Of a DNA stretch of 64,000 nt, positions 34,939 through 45,348 are shown piece after piece. This DNA is from Saposhnikovia divaricata (lineage: Eukaryota; Streptophyta; Magnoliopsida; Apiales; Apiaceae). Each line of letters begins with the position of its first letter. Positions within the stretch are counted from its first letter, which is position 1. The stretch lies in NCBI GenBank assembly GCA_036435485.1, contig CM071595.1, forward strand, positions 6,996,001 to 7,060,000, read 5' to 3'. The notes below the pieces were generated by a model, which searched no databases, had not been told where the DNA came from, and saw only the letters and a program-made list of their open reading frames with translations. The position numbers and the translations under genes are program-made.

Positions 34939-35194
34939 TATCCGCTTCCATCGTAAATATCGACTTGAGTTTGACCTCTCATTTATATGGGGTCGGTTTC
35001 AATTTATCACTTTTGCAGTTTGCTTGTAAACCTCCCATGACTGTAAGAACATTTTATTTATAAAAAATTGTTGTTAGCTAGAGCAGCACCTCACAGTGCG
35101 AGACATACTGTATAGGGTGGGAATCTATGATTTATTAAAACTCCCCAGTCCACAGACACATAAAATTTGTTCCAAAGAGAAAGGAAAAGGAAGA

Positions 35195-35840
35195 TTCAGA
35201 TGCATGTCTCCATTTGTAATATTCGAATCTGGTCATTGCAGTCGTCTTGTGTCAACTTGTCGACTGAGATCTTTTCGAAATTACACAAGTATTCTCCCAT
35301 GATCATGGCAGGGACCATTTTATTGTTCCTTGTTTGTGACTAAACTTCAGTTCTAAACAGAATCTATTAACTTGATGAAAATTAGACAAATTAAAGCCAA
35401 CGTAGCTTAAGGTGTTATTAGAAGAAGGCCCCAACATGATCTTATGCTACAACAAGTATTATTCAACGATTTACAGACACAAGAGATGGAAAAGCAAAAG
35501 AGTAAATAGAGAAACGGAAAGACGAAAGTAGGGAATTTAATTCTCATCTTTATCTATGGAATAAAGCTGCATTGGCACCTCCTACAGTCCTACTGCCGAA
35601 AAGTGGAGTGTGAAAAAGAGGTCTTATGCCTCTAACCACGTCGCACGGCTGTCAATCCTACTGGTCGAACAGAGTGTGATTCCGCTCGAGCACTGTCCCT
35701 TTGGTTCTGCTTCTATCTTCTCTGCTTATGAACTGTTACAAACATTGGTAGGTGTTAGAACTGCTTTTAAGTTTTGTTTATCGGAAATGATCTATTGCAG
35801 AAATTTAAACACTCACGCAACATGATTCTCCTGAGTTTGA
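35195..35840 (+). pseudogene. array unit 0: remnant of the small secreted-protein gene
   Basis: It resembles 47235-47880. The shared ATGGCAGGGACCATTTTATT start (35305) encodes a short hydrophobic leader that stops after about a dozen codons. Downstream phrases (agacacaagagatggaaaag, ctcatctttatct, agtggag) match the other copy in order. This is the leftmost recognisable piece of the tandem array. Confidence 0.55.
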
Positions 35841-36565
35841 AATCTCGACCAGTTAATGCCAATTACAAACAGAAAATGCAGTTAAACATTTCGGTATCAT
35901 TTTAATTTCAAACCAAGCACTAAAATATTCTATACTTTGTTCTCATCTTCATGATAGGAATCAATTTCTTGCACCTATTGTTAACTTTTTCTCTTGAGAC
36001 TAAACATGACAACTATGAAATCTCAATGCAAAGACCAACTGGTGAGGGCATATATAGAGCACTTTTATGTGTTCTCATTTAACCTGCATTTACGCGATAG
36101 AAACACGATTTGATTAGCAGTTCAGCACTTTTTATGTGTTCTCAGTAAACTGCATTTACATGATATAAACACGATATGCTTAGCATGTTCACCATTGATT
36201 AGCTTGACAGTCATTCACCTGATGACCAGAACAACCTTACTAGTTACCTTAATGATGTGAATGAAATATATTGTGAATGAAATATATACTGCATTGAAAA
36301 TAATACAATAAAGGCTCACACATGGGAACATTGAACATAATCTAAGTACATTAATGAAATCAAATGGATTACACTATCTTTTGACGTGGAATAAAAGATA
36401 GACTACACAATTTTTTTTTCTTCGCTAGGCAAGCACACTACTTGCTTAATCAATGACACAAGGTACAAAGTAACAAAGACAACTGCTTAATATTGAGCTC
36501 GAAGAGCTACTAAGCCAAGCTTATTCTCCATCTAGATAGAGTAAATTACAAGAGCTGTGATAGAC

Positions 36566-36868
36566 TTAAGACTGATATGGCTTCAGGAGGGGAGTGAGAG
36601 AGCCACTTAGGTGGAGGGACATGACTTCATTGGTGGAACCCACAAGCTTTCCATTTATAAACACTGCTGGCACTCCGGGGCTATTGCATCCCATCCTTAA
36701 CAGAGCCTTCTCCATTTCCCTACCCTCGGGATCTTGATCGATTTCATGAACCACAGGGTTTACCCTAAGTTGATGAAAAAGCACGTTCACAGCATAACAC
36801 AAGCAACATGTAGTCTTGCTGAAGATCACCACACCATTCTCTGAGGTCATTCGCGATATCTTTTCCAT
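36566..36868 (-). CDS. CC-type (ROXY) glutaredoxin, copy 1
   Basis: Intronless, 100 aa, starting at the ATG 36866-36868. It has the plant-specific CC-type active site CCLC (residues 21-24, inside SKTTCCLCYAVNV), the cis-Pro region VPAVF (66-70) and the glutathione-binding NGKLVGSTNEV. The C-terminus SLTPLLKPYQS matches the GRXC11-C14 group of Arabidopsis and lacks the ALWL tail that other ROXYs use to bind TOPLESS. Family members bind TGA factors and modulate nitrate, flower and stress responses; the role here is inferred. The paralogue at 45877-46179 differs at about a dozen residues. Confidence 0.93.
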   Translation of the reverse strand: MEKISRMTSENGVVIFSKTTCCLCYAVNVLFHQLRVNPVVHEIDQDPEGREMEKALLRMGCNSPGVPAVFINGKLVGSTNEVMSLHLSGSLTPLLKPYQS

Positions 36869-37034
36869 CTCTACGATTTCTTACCTTGTATTACTACGAT
36901 CAACTGAAAACAAAATTTCTAAAGAATAATGTATCAAGTAGAAGGTATCTAAGGGGAAGGGAGAGAGTATCTGATGAAGGGGGAAACTGAGTTGGAAGCT
37001 TTAAATTGCTTGAACTTGGAGATCTCATTCTGCT

Positions 37035-37043
37035 CTATTTATA
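37035..37043 (-). promoter_or_regulatory. TATA box of glutaredoxin copy 1
   Basis: The minus strand reads TATAAATAG 167 bp upstream of the ATG. The same motif and flanks are conserved upstream of the second glutaredoxin gene. Confidence 0.65.
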
Positions 37044-37229
37044 AACATCCTAAGGTAGGCTAATACATGCAGAAAAGAACATTCAAAAGCCAGTGTGCTT
37101 TCCTTAGATGCCAAAAACTACTAAAGTTACTTTTCAAGATAGATACTATTATTTATGTTCCAAAGACTGATGAACAAGTTGGAAAATACATACATACTGC
37201 TCTCGCGTACTTGAACTAGCTAGCCTACT

Positions 37230-37976
37230 GAAACCATTGGAAACATCGTATATGAGGACTATTCAGTACTTTTCTCCTTGCGCATTCCTGTATGCAAGGA
37301 TCAAGGCATCTATGGTTGGGTTCGACACATACGTACACAACCTAATGACCGCAAGTTCAATATATGCTGTTCTTAGGGAATCTAATAATCTTGAAGAAAG
37401 TGTATTAGAAGTCAAAAATTCGATATAATGGTCAAGCCCCTAGAGATTCTCACAGTAAACCTTGTTATTTGATTCTTTCATATAAGAGAAAAAGGAATCT
37501 GAGCTCACGAAAGTTTCATGAGATACTTTAAAAAACAAGCTTTAAAATTTATTATATCTTAGGGAACTTACCTAAGACATAGGTGAGAAACCTATGCTAG
37601 AAATTTCGACAGGGAATCTGGTGAATTATTTTCTACTTTTTCTGATCCACCACTGAATTCAGATCAATGCCTCCTTTTGTTACCCTGGAATCTGGTGATT
37701 TTACCTGTCCTATGTCAACTTGTGAGATCTTTTCGAAATTAACATCAATAAATATTCTCTCATGATTCATATCAGAATACGGCAGGGACCATTTTATTGT
37801 TCCTTGGTTGAGTATAACTACCATCACTAGCCTGTCTAACAACTCTAATCCAGACTTCAGTATCAGTGACTGAATGAAATTCAGTCACTACCAACCATTA
37901 AGAGAATCTAAAAACTAAACCTGGAATATAACTACCAACCATTAAAAGATTTTACAAAACAAAGTTAGTGTAATAT
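37230..37976 (+). pseudogene. array unit 1: fragments of the small secreted-protein gene
   Basis: Two pieces. 37230-37435 encodes a stretch with ESNNLEESVLEVKNSI and has relatives at 46600-46790 and 48575-48730. 37640-37870 matches 47250-47440 (aatctggtgatt, gtcaacttgtga, ggcagggaccattttattgt), but its ATG is lost (acggcaggg) and the leader frame is broken by TGA. The copia element at 37977 is inserted at its right edge. Confidence 0.5.
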
Positions 37977-38268
37977 TGTTGGAAACGTGTATGGGCTCTT
38001 ACACCAAATATATAATATATATAAGAAGAAACTACAATTTCTTTTTTCCTCTTGAACTTACAAGTTCTCTTTGGTGTGGTGTGTATTATGAGATAGCTGG
38101 GTAGCCTTTATATAGGCTTCAAACTCCATCATTTTACATCACCCCTTACATCATAAACTAATTATTCAAGCCTACATTTTTTAATATTGACTAGCCTACT
38201 ATTGTTGAACATTAATATGCATGTGTTGCTTTGATTTGCCTCCATTCTAGAAGAGTTTGATTCTAACA
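37977..38268 (-). repeat. 3' LTR of the second copia element
   Basis: A 292-bp direct repeat of 42588-42879; no difference was found by eye. The polypurine tract lies directly to its right. Confidence 0.95.
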
Positions 38269-38280
38269 CTCCCCCTCAAA
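38269..38280 (-). promoter_or_regulatory. polypurine tract
   Basis: The minus strand reads TTTGAGGGGGAG right before the 3' LTR. The gag-pol stop codon (38276-38278) lies within it. Confidence 0.8.
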
Positions 38281-41200
38281 CTCGACTTTGCATTCCGAGC
38301 TTCATCTTCATGTTGTGAAATAACTCCGGCTTCAACGGCTTCGTGAAAATATCTGCTATATTTTCTTCGGTCTTGCAGTGCATCAGCTCCACGATTTTAT
38401 CATTCACCTGCTCTCGTAAGAAATGATATTTGATGTTGATATGTTTGCTTCGACTGTGTGACACCGGATTCTTTGCTAGTGAGATAGCAGATTTGTTATC
38501 CACGTATATAGTAACCGGATCCTCCTTTACGAGATTTAACTCGCTCAATATGTAACCTAACCAAATAGCTTGACATGCACACGCTGCTGCTGCCATATAC
38601 TCTGCCTCACATGTTGACAGAGCCACTGTCTGTTGTTTCTTTGATGACCATGAAAATATTCCTGAACCAATATGAAAAGCATAACCCGAAGTGCTTTTCT
38701 CGTCATCCAAATCTCCACCATAATCACTGTCCGAGTAGCCAACTAATTTCGAATCTTGAGAATGCATGTAAAATAGACCATGATTAAGTGTACCTTTTAT
38801 GTACCTCAAAATTCTTTTAGCTGCCATGAAGTGATCTTGCTTCGGCTTCTCCATGTACCTACTAACCAGTCCAACTGCATACATGATATCTGGACGAGTA
38901 AAAGTTAGGTACCTCAGACTTCCAACCAAACTTTTGAACAATGTCGGATTTACGGACTCCCTTGTTGAATCATTACTGAGCTTTATGCTCGTTTCTGCAG
39001 GCGTGCTCACTGGCTTGCATTCATCCATCCTGAACTTGCTTAAAATTTGCTCGGCATATTTTTTCTGAGACATAAAAATCCCATCTTCGCTTTGCTTGAC
39101 TTCGACTCCAAGAAAGTATGACATTTGACCAATATCTGTCATCTCAAATTCGTTAGTCATAACCTTCTTAAAATCATCGAACATACTAGGATTGTTGCCG
39201 GTGAAAATCATGTCATCCACGTACAAGCACACAATCATGATATCTCCCCCTGAATTTGTCTTTGTGTAGAGTGCATGCTCATATGGACTTTTCACAAAAC
39301 CATTCTTCTGAAAATATTCATCAACCCTTGTATTCCATGCTCGCGGAGCTTGCTTCAGACCATACAAGGCTTTCTTCAGTCTGTAGACTTTATTTTCCTG
39401 GCCTTTTTTAACATATCCAGGTGGTTGTTCGATGTAGACTTCTTCTTCAAGATAACCATTCAGGAATGCGGACTTCACATCCATCTGGTAGATCTTCCAC
39501 TGGTTCTGAGCTGCAATTGCTGTAAGAAGTCTTATGGTATCAACTCTTGCAACTGGAGCAAATACTTCATCATAGTCAATCCCGTATCTCTGCTTGTAGC
39601 CTTTAGCCACTAGCCTTGCCTTGTATTTTTCCACTTCTCCATCTTGATTGGTCTTTGTCTTGTAGACCCATTTGACACCAATTGCTTTGTGTCCTTCTGG
39701 AAGACTTGTAAGCTCCCATGTATCATTCTTCTTGATTGCACCAATTTCTTCATCCATGGCTTTGTTCCATTTGCTTTCTTCAGAAGCTTCCTCAAATGTA
39801 ACTGGATCACATTCAGCCATCAAACAAAATAAAGAATAATCAAAGGATGTTTGTACCGGACTTGTCGCCTCATATATACTATCCAGACTTCGCATTTTTC
39901 TGGGTGCTCCCCCTGAACTGCTGCTACTGCTGCTTCCTAAACTCGATGGTGTCGAGGCAGGAGTTTGTTGATTTGGACTTTGTGAAGGAGTTGGATCATC
40001 ATTCTCGCCATCTTCAATGTTGGTGTCATTACCATCATCATCATCATCATTAAAGAACAAGCCTGCAACTTTTCTCTCTTCCTCACTCCATCTCCAGTAA
40101 TCAGATTCATCGAACTCAACATCTCGAGAAATGATTAATTTCTTCGTCAGGGGATTATAGAGTCTGTACGCCTTGCTTCTTTTGTCATATCCGGTAAAGA
40201 TACACTTCTCGCCTTTGTCATCAAACTTCTTTCTTTTCTGATCGGGAACATGGGCATATGCAATACATCCAAATATTCTGAGATGCCCAACTGATGGTTT
40301 ACTACCACTCCATGCTTCATTTGGAGTTTTGTTTCTGACACTTTTAGTTGGACACCGATTCAACAAATAAACTGCACATAGAACGGCTTCAGCCCAGAAA
40401 GTCCTCGGCATATGCTTTGCTTTCACCATGCTCCTTGCCATGTCTAGAATGGTGCGATTCTTCCTCTCTGCAACACCATTTTGTTGTGGAGTATATGCCG
40501 TTGTCAATTGATGATTAATTCCATGTGCTCGGCAGAAATTTCTGAATAGATTTGAAGTATACTCGCCTCCTCTGTCCGATCTCAGTACCTTCAAATAATG
40601 ACCACTTTGTTTTTCTGCCAAAGCTTTGAACTCCTTGAATTTATCAAGAGCCTCCGCCTTTTCTTTAATGATATATACCCAACTTTTCTTGCTAAAATCA
40701 TCAATAAAAGTTAGGTAATACCTATTTCCGCCAAATGATGCAATATCAAATGGACCAGCAATATCAGTGTGAACAATCTCCAATGGCCTTCTAGCTCGCC
40801 ATGATTTTCCAACTGGAAAGCTTTGTCGATGTTGCTTTCCTTTGACACATGCTTCACACAAATTTTCTGGTTCGTTGATTTCTGGCAAACCGTCTACCAT
40901 CTTTGTTTTTGACAATAGTTTCAATCCAGAAAATCCCAGATGACCAAATCTCAAGTGCCATAACCACGAGTCATTTTTAATGACCGACTTCAAGCACTTC
41001 TGCACACCCGTCTGCATATCAAGAGTGAAGAGACGATTCTTTGACATCTCCACGTTTGCAATTAATTCTCGAATCTGATTTCTGATTATCAGAGAATTAT
41101 CCTGCATCTGAATATTATATCCCTTTTCCACAAGTTGGCCAAGACTGATGATATTACTTTTCAAAGCAGGTATATAATAAACATCATTTATATACTTCTT

Positions 41201-42370
41201 ATCACCTTTCTTTGACACAATCGTAACAGTGCCTTTTCCTTTGACCGGAATCTTCGATGAGTCACCAAAAGTAACTTCCCCACTGATGGTGTTGTCTATA
41301 TCCGTAAATAATTCCTTATGGCCACACATGTGGTTGCTGGCTCCCGAATCAAGATACCATGTATTCTTCTTACCATCTTCATCTCCTTTGTATGTGAGGA
41401 ACATAGCAGACCCCACATCTTTGTCTTCTTTTGCTGCAGCAAAGTGACTTCTTTCTTCCACTTTTGGAGATCTACACTCGTAACTGAAGTGACCAAATTT
41501 ATTACAATTATAACATTGAAATTGAGACTTATCACCTCTTTGTTGGAATCCTCCTCTTCCTCGACCTCTAAAATTTTGACCACGACCAGATGGTTGATAA
41601 CCTTGAGAATTCTGGCCTCTATTGAACGGTTGTCTTCCACGTCCTCGTCCACCTCGGTAGCCACCTCTGCCACGTACAGAACTGCTAGTGCTAGAATTTT
41701 CACCGATAGACATGCTGCTTTGCAAAGCTTTCTCCAAATGGCTCGTATCATCATACTGGTTCATCCGCTGCTCATGCGCTTGAAGTGAACCAACGAGCTC
41801 ATCAATAGAAATTGTGGATAAATCTTTTGACTCCTCGATGGATGTAACAACATAATCAAATTTCCGTATTAATGATCGAAGGAGTTTTTCCATCACTCGA
41901 ACATCATCGAGGCTTTCTCCATTTCTTTTCATCTCATTTGTCACCGTTTTCAAACGCGTAACAAATTCTCCGATATTTTCTGAACTCTTCATTTTGAGAT
42001 TTTCGAACTCGCCACGAAGAACTTGGAGCCGCACCTTTTTAACTTTCTCGACACCTTGACATGATTTTTGCAAAATCTCCCACGCCTCTTTCGATGTTTT
42101 TGCCTCCGAGATTTTTTCAAAGGTTGATTCGTCAACTCCTTGAAAAATTAAATACAAAGCCTTCTTGTCTTTTTTTCGAAATTCTTTTAACGCCGTCTTC
42201 TCGGCATTAGGAAGTGCTGCTTCAGCAGTAGCATCTTCAGGCTCGCTATAGCCGCTTTCAACGATATCCCAATTATCGTATGAACCGAGTAACACCTTCA
42301 TTTGGATACTCCAGTTTCCATAATTTGTAGCCGTCAACTTTGGAATATTTTGTTGCACCATATTCGCCAT
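38276..42370 (-). CDS. copia gag-pol polyprotein, intact, 1364 aa
   Basis: The ATG at 42368-42370 opens MANMVQQNIPKLTATNYGNW, a copia Gag (UBN2-type) region. Then follow an Arg/Gly-rich stretch, a CCHC knuckle CYNCNKFGHFSYEC (about 286), the protease motif DSGASNHMC (about 340) and an integrase with VHTDIAGP, RSDRGGEY and NGVAERKNRT (about 531-632). The reverse transcriptase has YVDDMIFTGNN (about 1050), and a complete RNase H has YSDSDYGG, STCEAEYMA and YVDNKSA (from about 1212). There is no stop or frameshift. With matching LTRs this fits an element that is, or very recently was, mobile. Expression cannot be judged from sequence. Confidence 0.97.
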   Translation of the reverse strand: MANMVQQNIPKLTATNYGNWSIQMKVLLGSYDNWDIVESGYSEPEDATAEAALPNAEKTALKEFRKKDKKALYLIFQGVDESTFEKISEAKTSKEAWEILQKSCQGVEKVKKVRLQVLRGEFENLKMKSSENIGEFVTRLKTVTNEMKRNGESLDDVRVMEKLLRSLIRKFDYVVTSIEESKDLSTISIDELVGSLQAHEQRMNQYDDTSHLEKALQSSMSIGENSSTSSSVRGRGGYRGGRGRGRQPFNRGQNSQGYQPSGRGQNFRGRGRGGFQQRGDKSQFQCYNCNKFGHFSYECRSPKVEERSHFAAAKEDKDVGSAMFLTYKGDEDGKKNTWYLDSGASNHMCGHKELFTDIDNTISGEVTFGDSSKIPVKGKGTVTIVSKKGDKKYINDVYYIPALKSNIISLGQLVEKGYNIQMQDNSLIIRNQIRELIANVEMSKNRLFTLDMQTGVQKCLKSVIKNDSWLWHLRFGHLGFSGLKLLSKTKMVDGLPEINEPENLCEACVKGKQHRQSFPVGKSWRARRPLEIVHTDIAGPFDIASFGGNRYYLTFIDDFSKKSWVYIIKEKAEALDKFKEFKALAEKQSGHYLKVLRSDRGGEYTSNLFRNFCRAHGINHQLTTAYTPQQNGVAERKNRTILDMARSMVKAKHMPRTFWAEAVLCAVYLLNRCPTKSVRNKTPNEAWSGSKPSVGHLRIFGCIAYAHVPDQKRKKFDDKGEKCIFTGYDKRSKAYRLYNPLTKKLIISRDVEFDESDYWRWSEEERKVAGLFFNDDDDDGNDTNIEDGENDDPTPSQSPNQQTPASTPSSLGSSSSSSSGGAPRKMRSLDSIYEATSPVQTSFDYSLFCLMAECDPVTFEEASEESKWNKAMDEEIGAIKKNDTWELTSLPEGHKAIGVKWVYKTKTNQDGEVEKYKARLVAKGYKQRYGIDYDEVFAPVARVDTIRLLTAIAAQNQWKIYQMDVKSAFLNGYLEEEVYIEQPPGYVKKGQENKVYRLKKALYGLKQAPRAWNTRVDEYFQKNGFVKSPYEHALYTKTNSGGDIMIVCLYVDDMIFTGNNPSMFDDFKKVMTNEFEMTDIGQMSYFLGVEVKQSEDGIFMSQKKYAEQILSKFRMDECKPVSTPAETSIKLSNDSTRESVNPTLFKSLVGSLRYLTFTRPDIMYAVGLVSRYMEKPKQDHFMAAKRILRYIKGTLNHGLFYMHSQDSKLVGYSDSDYGGDLDDEKSTSGYAFHIGSGIFSWSSKKQQTVALSTCEAEYMAAAACACQAIWLGYILSELNLVKEDPVTIYVDNKSAISLAKNPVSHSRSKHINIKYHFLREQVNDKIVELMHCKTEENIADIFTKPLKPELFHNMKMKLGMQSRV

Positions 42371-42398
42371 ATTTTTTTTTTCAAAAAAAAATTTCCTT

Positions 42399-42491
42399 GA
42401 ACAGTATAAGTGAACAGTACCGTATGAATAGTGCTGTATGAATAGTACCGTATGAATAGTGTCGTATGAACAGTACCGTATGAACAGTACT
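42399..42491. repeat. 15-bp minisatellite in the copia leader
   Basis: About six copies of a unit like cgtatgaacagtac lie just upstream of the gag ATG, in the untranslated leader. Copies vary at a few positions. Confidence 0.85.
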
Positions 42492-42575
42492 TCGTCTTCT
42501 CCGGTGATGAACAGTGACGCCGGAATAGTAACTTGCCGGAAAATTTTCAGAATTTTCAGAATTTAATAACCAAGC

Positions 42576-42587
42576 TTTGATACCACT
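42576..42587 (-). promoter_or_regulatory. primer binding site, variant
   Basis: The minus strand reads TGGTATCAAAGC a few bases inside the 5' LTR edge, one base off the usual TGGTATCAGAGC complementary to initiator tRNA-Met. Confidence 0.75.
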
Positions 42588-42879
42588 TGTTGGAAACGTG
42601 TATGGGCTCTTACACCAAATATATAATATATATAAGAAGAAACTACAATTTCTTTTTTCCTCTTGAACTTACAAGTTCTCTTTGGTGTGGTGTGTATTAT
42701 GAGATAGCTGGGTAGCCTTTATATAGGCTTCAAACTCCATCATTTTACATCACCCCTTACATCATAAACTAATTATTCAAGCCTACATTTTTTAATATTG
42801 ACTAGCCTACTATTGTTGAACATTAATATGCATGTGTTGCTTTGATTTGCCTCCATTCTAGAAGAGTTTGATTCTAACA
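42588..42879 (-). repeat. 5' LTR of the second copia element
   Basis: It matches the 3' LTR throughout. A TATA box (TATATAAA, minus strand, 42718-42725) lies inside it. Confidence 0.95.
42718..42725 (-). promoter_or_regulatory. LTR TATA box
   Basis: TATATAAA on the minus strand within the 5' LTR, followed by AGGCTACCC; suited to driving gag-pol. Confidence 0.55.
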
Positions 42880-42884
42880 AATAT

Positions 42885-44170
42885 ACAGACATTAAAAATA
42901 TAAGCAAAGGATTTGTTCCAATGGTCAATAAGAATTTAATTGCCATTGGTTTAACCTCCTTCCGTCACGTCTGACTGCAGTACAAAGTTTGAGGATCCGT
43001 AAAATTCTTCGTACAAAATGGACACAAATAAAAGAAGCACCCCCAGATTGGGCACTGCAGAGTGACTACAGCTAAAGGAGGCAAGTGATGTAATAGCAAT
43101 AAGCTTCCCATAGCAACCATCTGCACGAAAGGAAAAACACTACTCTCTAAATGTCCTACACTCTAAAACATCGAAAAGGAGCTGATAAGAAAGACTTATG
43201 GTTCTGGAAAAGTTAGCTATTAAACTGAACTAGCCAACAGAGTACAAATATGAAAGATATATACAAAAAACATACAGAAATGATGCCTTGAATGTTCTTA
43301 GAAGTGATGGAAAATAAAGGCCCTCATCTTGAAGATTGACTGACCCCTAGGTAGCTTACCACCAAATGGCTGCAAGTCAGATTTATAAACACTTTGCCTC
43401 ATAACTGTTCAGGAGCAGTATTTTCTCTTTCCGGTTTTAATGGCTATTTTGCCTTTCTTCGACAGACAGACATTAATGCAAAGTGTCTGAAACTCTAAAT
43501 GTAAAATTGTCATACTAAAACCTTCCAGTCCACTTTGAACAAATGACGTAAATAAAAAGCATAGCATTCGATTAATTGGCCTAAGTACAGGTATTTGTTG
43601 AGAAATTCCTGCTTTAAAGGATTGCACCAGAAAGTATTTGAAAAAAGGAAGAAAAGATGGTAAACATCTACAAATAATTGTGTATGTTTATGCTATTTTG
43701 CTAAAACTTTTTGAAGCACGTTCAGCATTCTCAATGAATTGCACCCATATGATAAATAGATATGTGAAAGTACTATACATAAAAGAACGGCATAACTATA
43801 TATCATCTACTATTCGAATTTAATTGCATAATCACACAAAGTCCAACAATATATCAGTTAAAATTTAGCCAAAAGTGCATCAGTGACAATGATTGACTTG
43901 AAACTAAGAACACAGAATAATTTTCTTAGTGATATAATTTTTTTTTTATTTTTTTCAATTATATAATATATATAAATTTGAGTCAAATTTTAATCAATTT
44001 AACCGGTCAAAAATCAAGAGCATGTGTATATTCATATGAAAAACTCTATTGATCTCAGTTACGTGAGAGCACCCTCTGAAACATGAAGCCCATAATTGAT
44101 TAGGTTTTGTAATCCAAACAATGCATGCATGTCAAGGCGCACGCCCATCGCATTTGAATTGAATTCGATA
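42885..44170. other. spacer between copia element and small gene
   Basis: No gene or element ends are recognised. It presumably belongs to the interior of the glutaredoxin array. The end of this stretch would be the promoter of the small plus-strand gene starting at 44171. Confidence 0.45.
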
Positions 44171-44466
44171 ATGAATGCGGCGGCTAAGATGAAGGAGGTG
44201 AGCGATGATACAGTGAAAGGCTTAGGCGGTGATTTGGAGAAGAAGATGCTTCTCAATAAAAAAGACAAGGAGGAGTACATGAAAACACTCGAGGATTACC
44301 AAGGTTTGTACAACAACAGTCCGGCTGCTGCATATTTAACTTGATTTTGTGTTTCTTTAATTGTTACATTATGAATGAATGAATGATTTTGTGTTGGCAG
44401 CTGAGGGTTATACTTTACTGGTGAGGGAAACTCCGTTGGATCCCAAGCAAGTTATGGATGTATGAT
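44171..44466 (+). CDS. short two-exon reading frame, unrecognised
   Basis: The ATG at 44171 opens MNAAAKMKEVSDDTVKGLGG and runs to LEDYQ. A donor (AAG|GTTTGT, 44303/44304) and an acceptor (TTGGCAG, 44400) join in phase to EGYTLLVRETPLDPKQVMD. The frame then meets a TGA just after an overlapping GTATGA donor, so either the product is about 66 aa or further exons were missed. The Lys/Glu-rich part with EKKMLLNKKDKEEYMKTLED loosely recalls an HMG box, but the match is too weak to name it. It could be the 5' part of a truncated gene. Confidence 0.4.
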
Positions 44467-45141
44467 GTATTATCCTACTATGCTACCTTTGTTATTGTGT
44501 GTAATGTATGATCCAATGCATTGTCTTCCTGTCCCTTTGCTTTGTGGTCTTTTTGATCGTGATTCGAATGTACATAATAATAGCTTCTTACTCCAATTTA
44601 GAGATACCTCACCTAGTTAAACCAGTTTATTAATACCCTGCCTATATTGCAATTCACCTGCACTTGTAAATATTTGATGATTGTATTGTCTCTCTGCCTT
44701 GTCAATTGAGACTCAAGTGCTGGTCATGACAATAGCATCACAAGGCAGGCCCAAGCTGTTGTTGGGAGGAGTAACAGGGGTATTCTATAACTTGTGGCTA
44801 TGTAGAGGTCAAACAAAACTGGTGTCGTCCTTTTCTTTGTTTTTTTTTTTTTTTGGTTATGTGCTAGGGGATCACTGTATTGTACGTAGCAGACTAGTGA
44901 TACATCCCGCCGTTCATGGGGAGGAATGGTCTTGTGGTTGAGGTACTTTTCAACAACTTGACCCAGACTGTGAGGAGTGTTTCTTTAAATTTTTGTACTT
45001 GCTTGGTGAAATGAGTATGTTGAATGTTTAATTCAAAAATTGTTGCAAGGGAATGCTTAAGTTTCTCGGGAGTAAAGTCAGCTATTTTAACCGTGAAATT
45101 GGTTTTGGGATTTTAATTTCATGTGCAATTAGCCTATACTA
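44467..45141. other. spacer, possible lost exons
   Basis: No convincing exon. A poly-T run lies at about 44840-44855. Short protein-like snippets are present but have no supporting splice sites. Confidence 0.4.
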
Positions 45142-45348
45142 GTGGGGCAAGTGAGCCAGACACCAGTTCAGAAGAGACTGAGGAATGTCTCGAGACACCA
45201 GTTGAGGTTCAACTGGCAATATGTCTCGAGATTTATGAATTACAGCTGTGACCCCAACCTCTTTCTTCAGTGTATGTTGGAAGAACACCATGACCCTAGA
45301 CTTGCTCGAGTTTTTCTAGTTGCCTCAGAAGACATTCCTCCTTTACAG
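45142..45348 (+). pseudogene. SUVH-type SET-domain fragment
   Basis: The plus strand encodes YVSRFMNYSCDPNLFLQC followed by HHDPRLARVFLVASEDIPPL, the part of the SET domain with the cofactor-binding NHSC motif. It closely follows SUVH/KRYPTONITE H3K9 methyltransferases, where the usual text is RFINHSC-PNLFVQC. The His of NHSC is Tyr here. A donor follows (TTTACAG|GTGCTT, 45348/45349), at a position where a SET exon could end. Upstream the frame holds a near-repeat of the NVSRH phrase and no pre-SET cysteines. It looks like a stray exon, not a gene. Confidence 0.65.

Larger units (their letters stand above)
37977..42879 (-). mobile_element. complete Ty1/copia retrotransposon with matching LTRs
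   Basis: Two 292-bp LTRs (37977-38268 and 42588-42879) begin TGTTGGAAAC or TGTTAGAATC depending on strand, end AACA, and look identical base for base. A perfect 5-bp duplication, aatat, lies at 37972-37976 and 42880-42884. The gag-pol frame is uninterrupted and holds every catalytic motif. All parts needed for autonomous movement appear present, so this is the youngest element in the window by LTR comparison. Confidence 0.97.

Noticed and set aside
41296..41788. Long frames on both strands within the intact copia gag-pol
   Set aside because: They are shadows of the gag-pol frame in other reading frames, with repeats caused by the Arg/Gly-rich region.
44171..44303. HMG-box protein
   Set aside because: The resemblance is a short Lys/Glu/Tyr pattern without the aromatic core of an HMG box.
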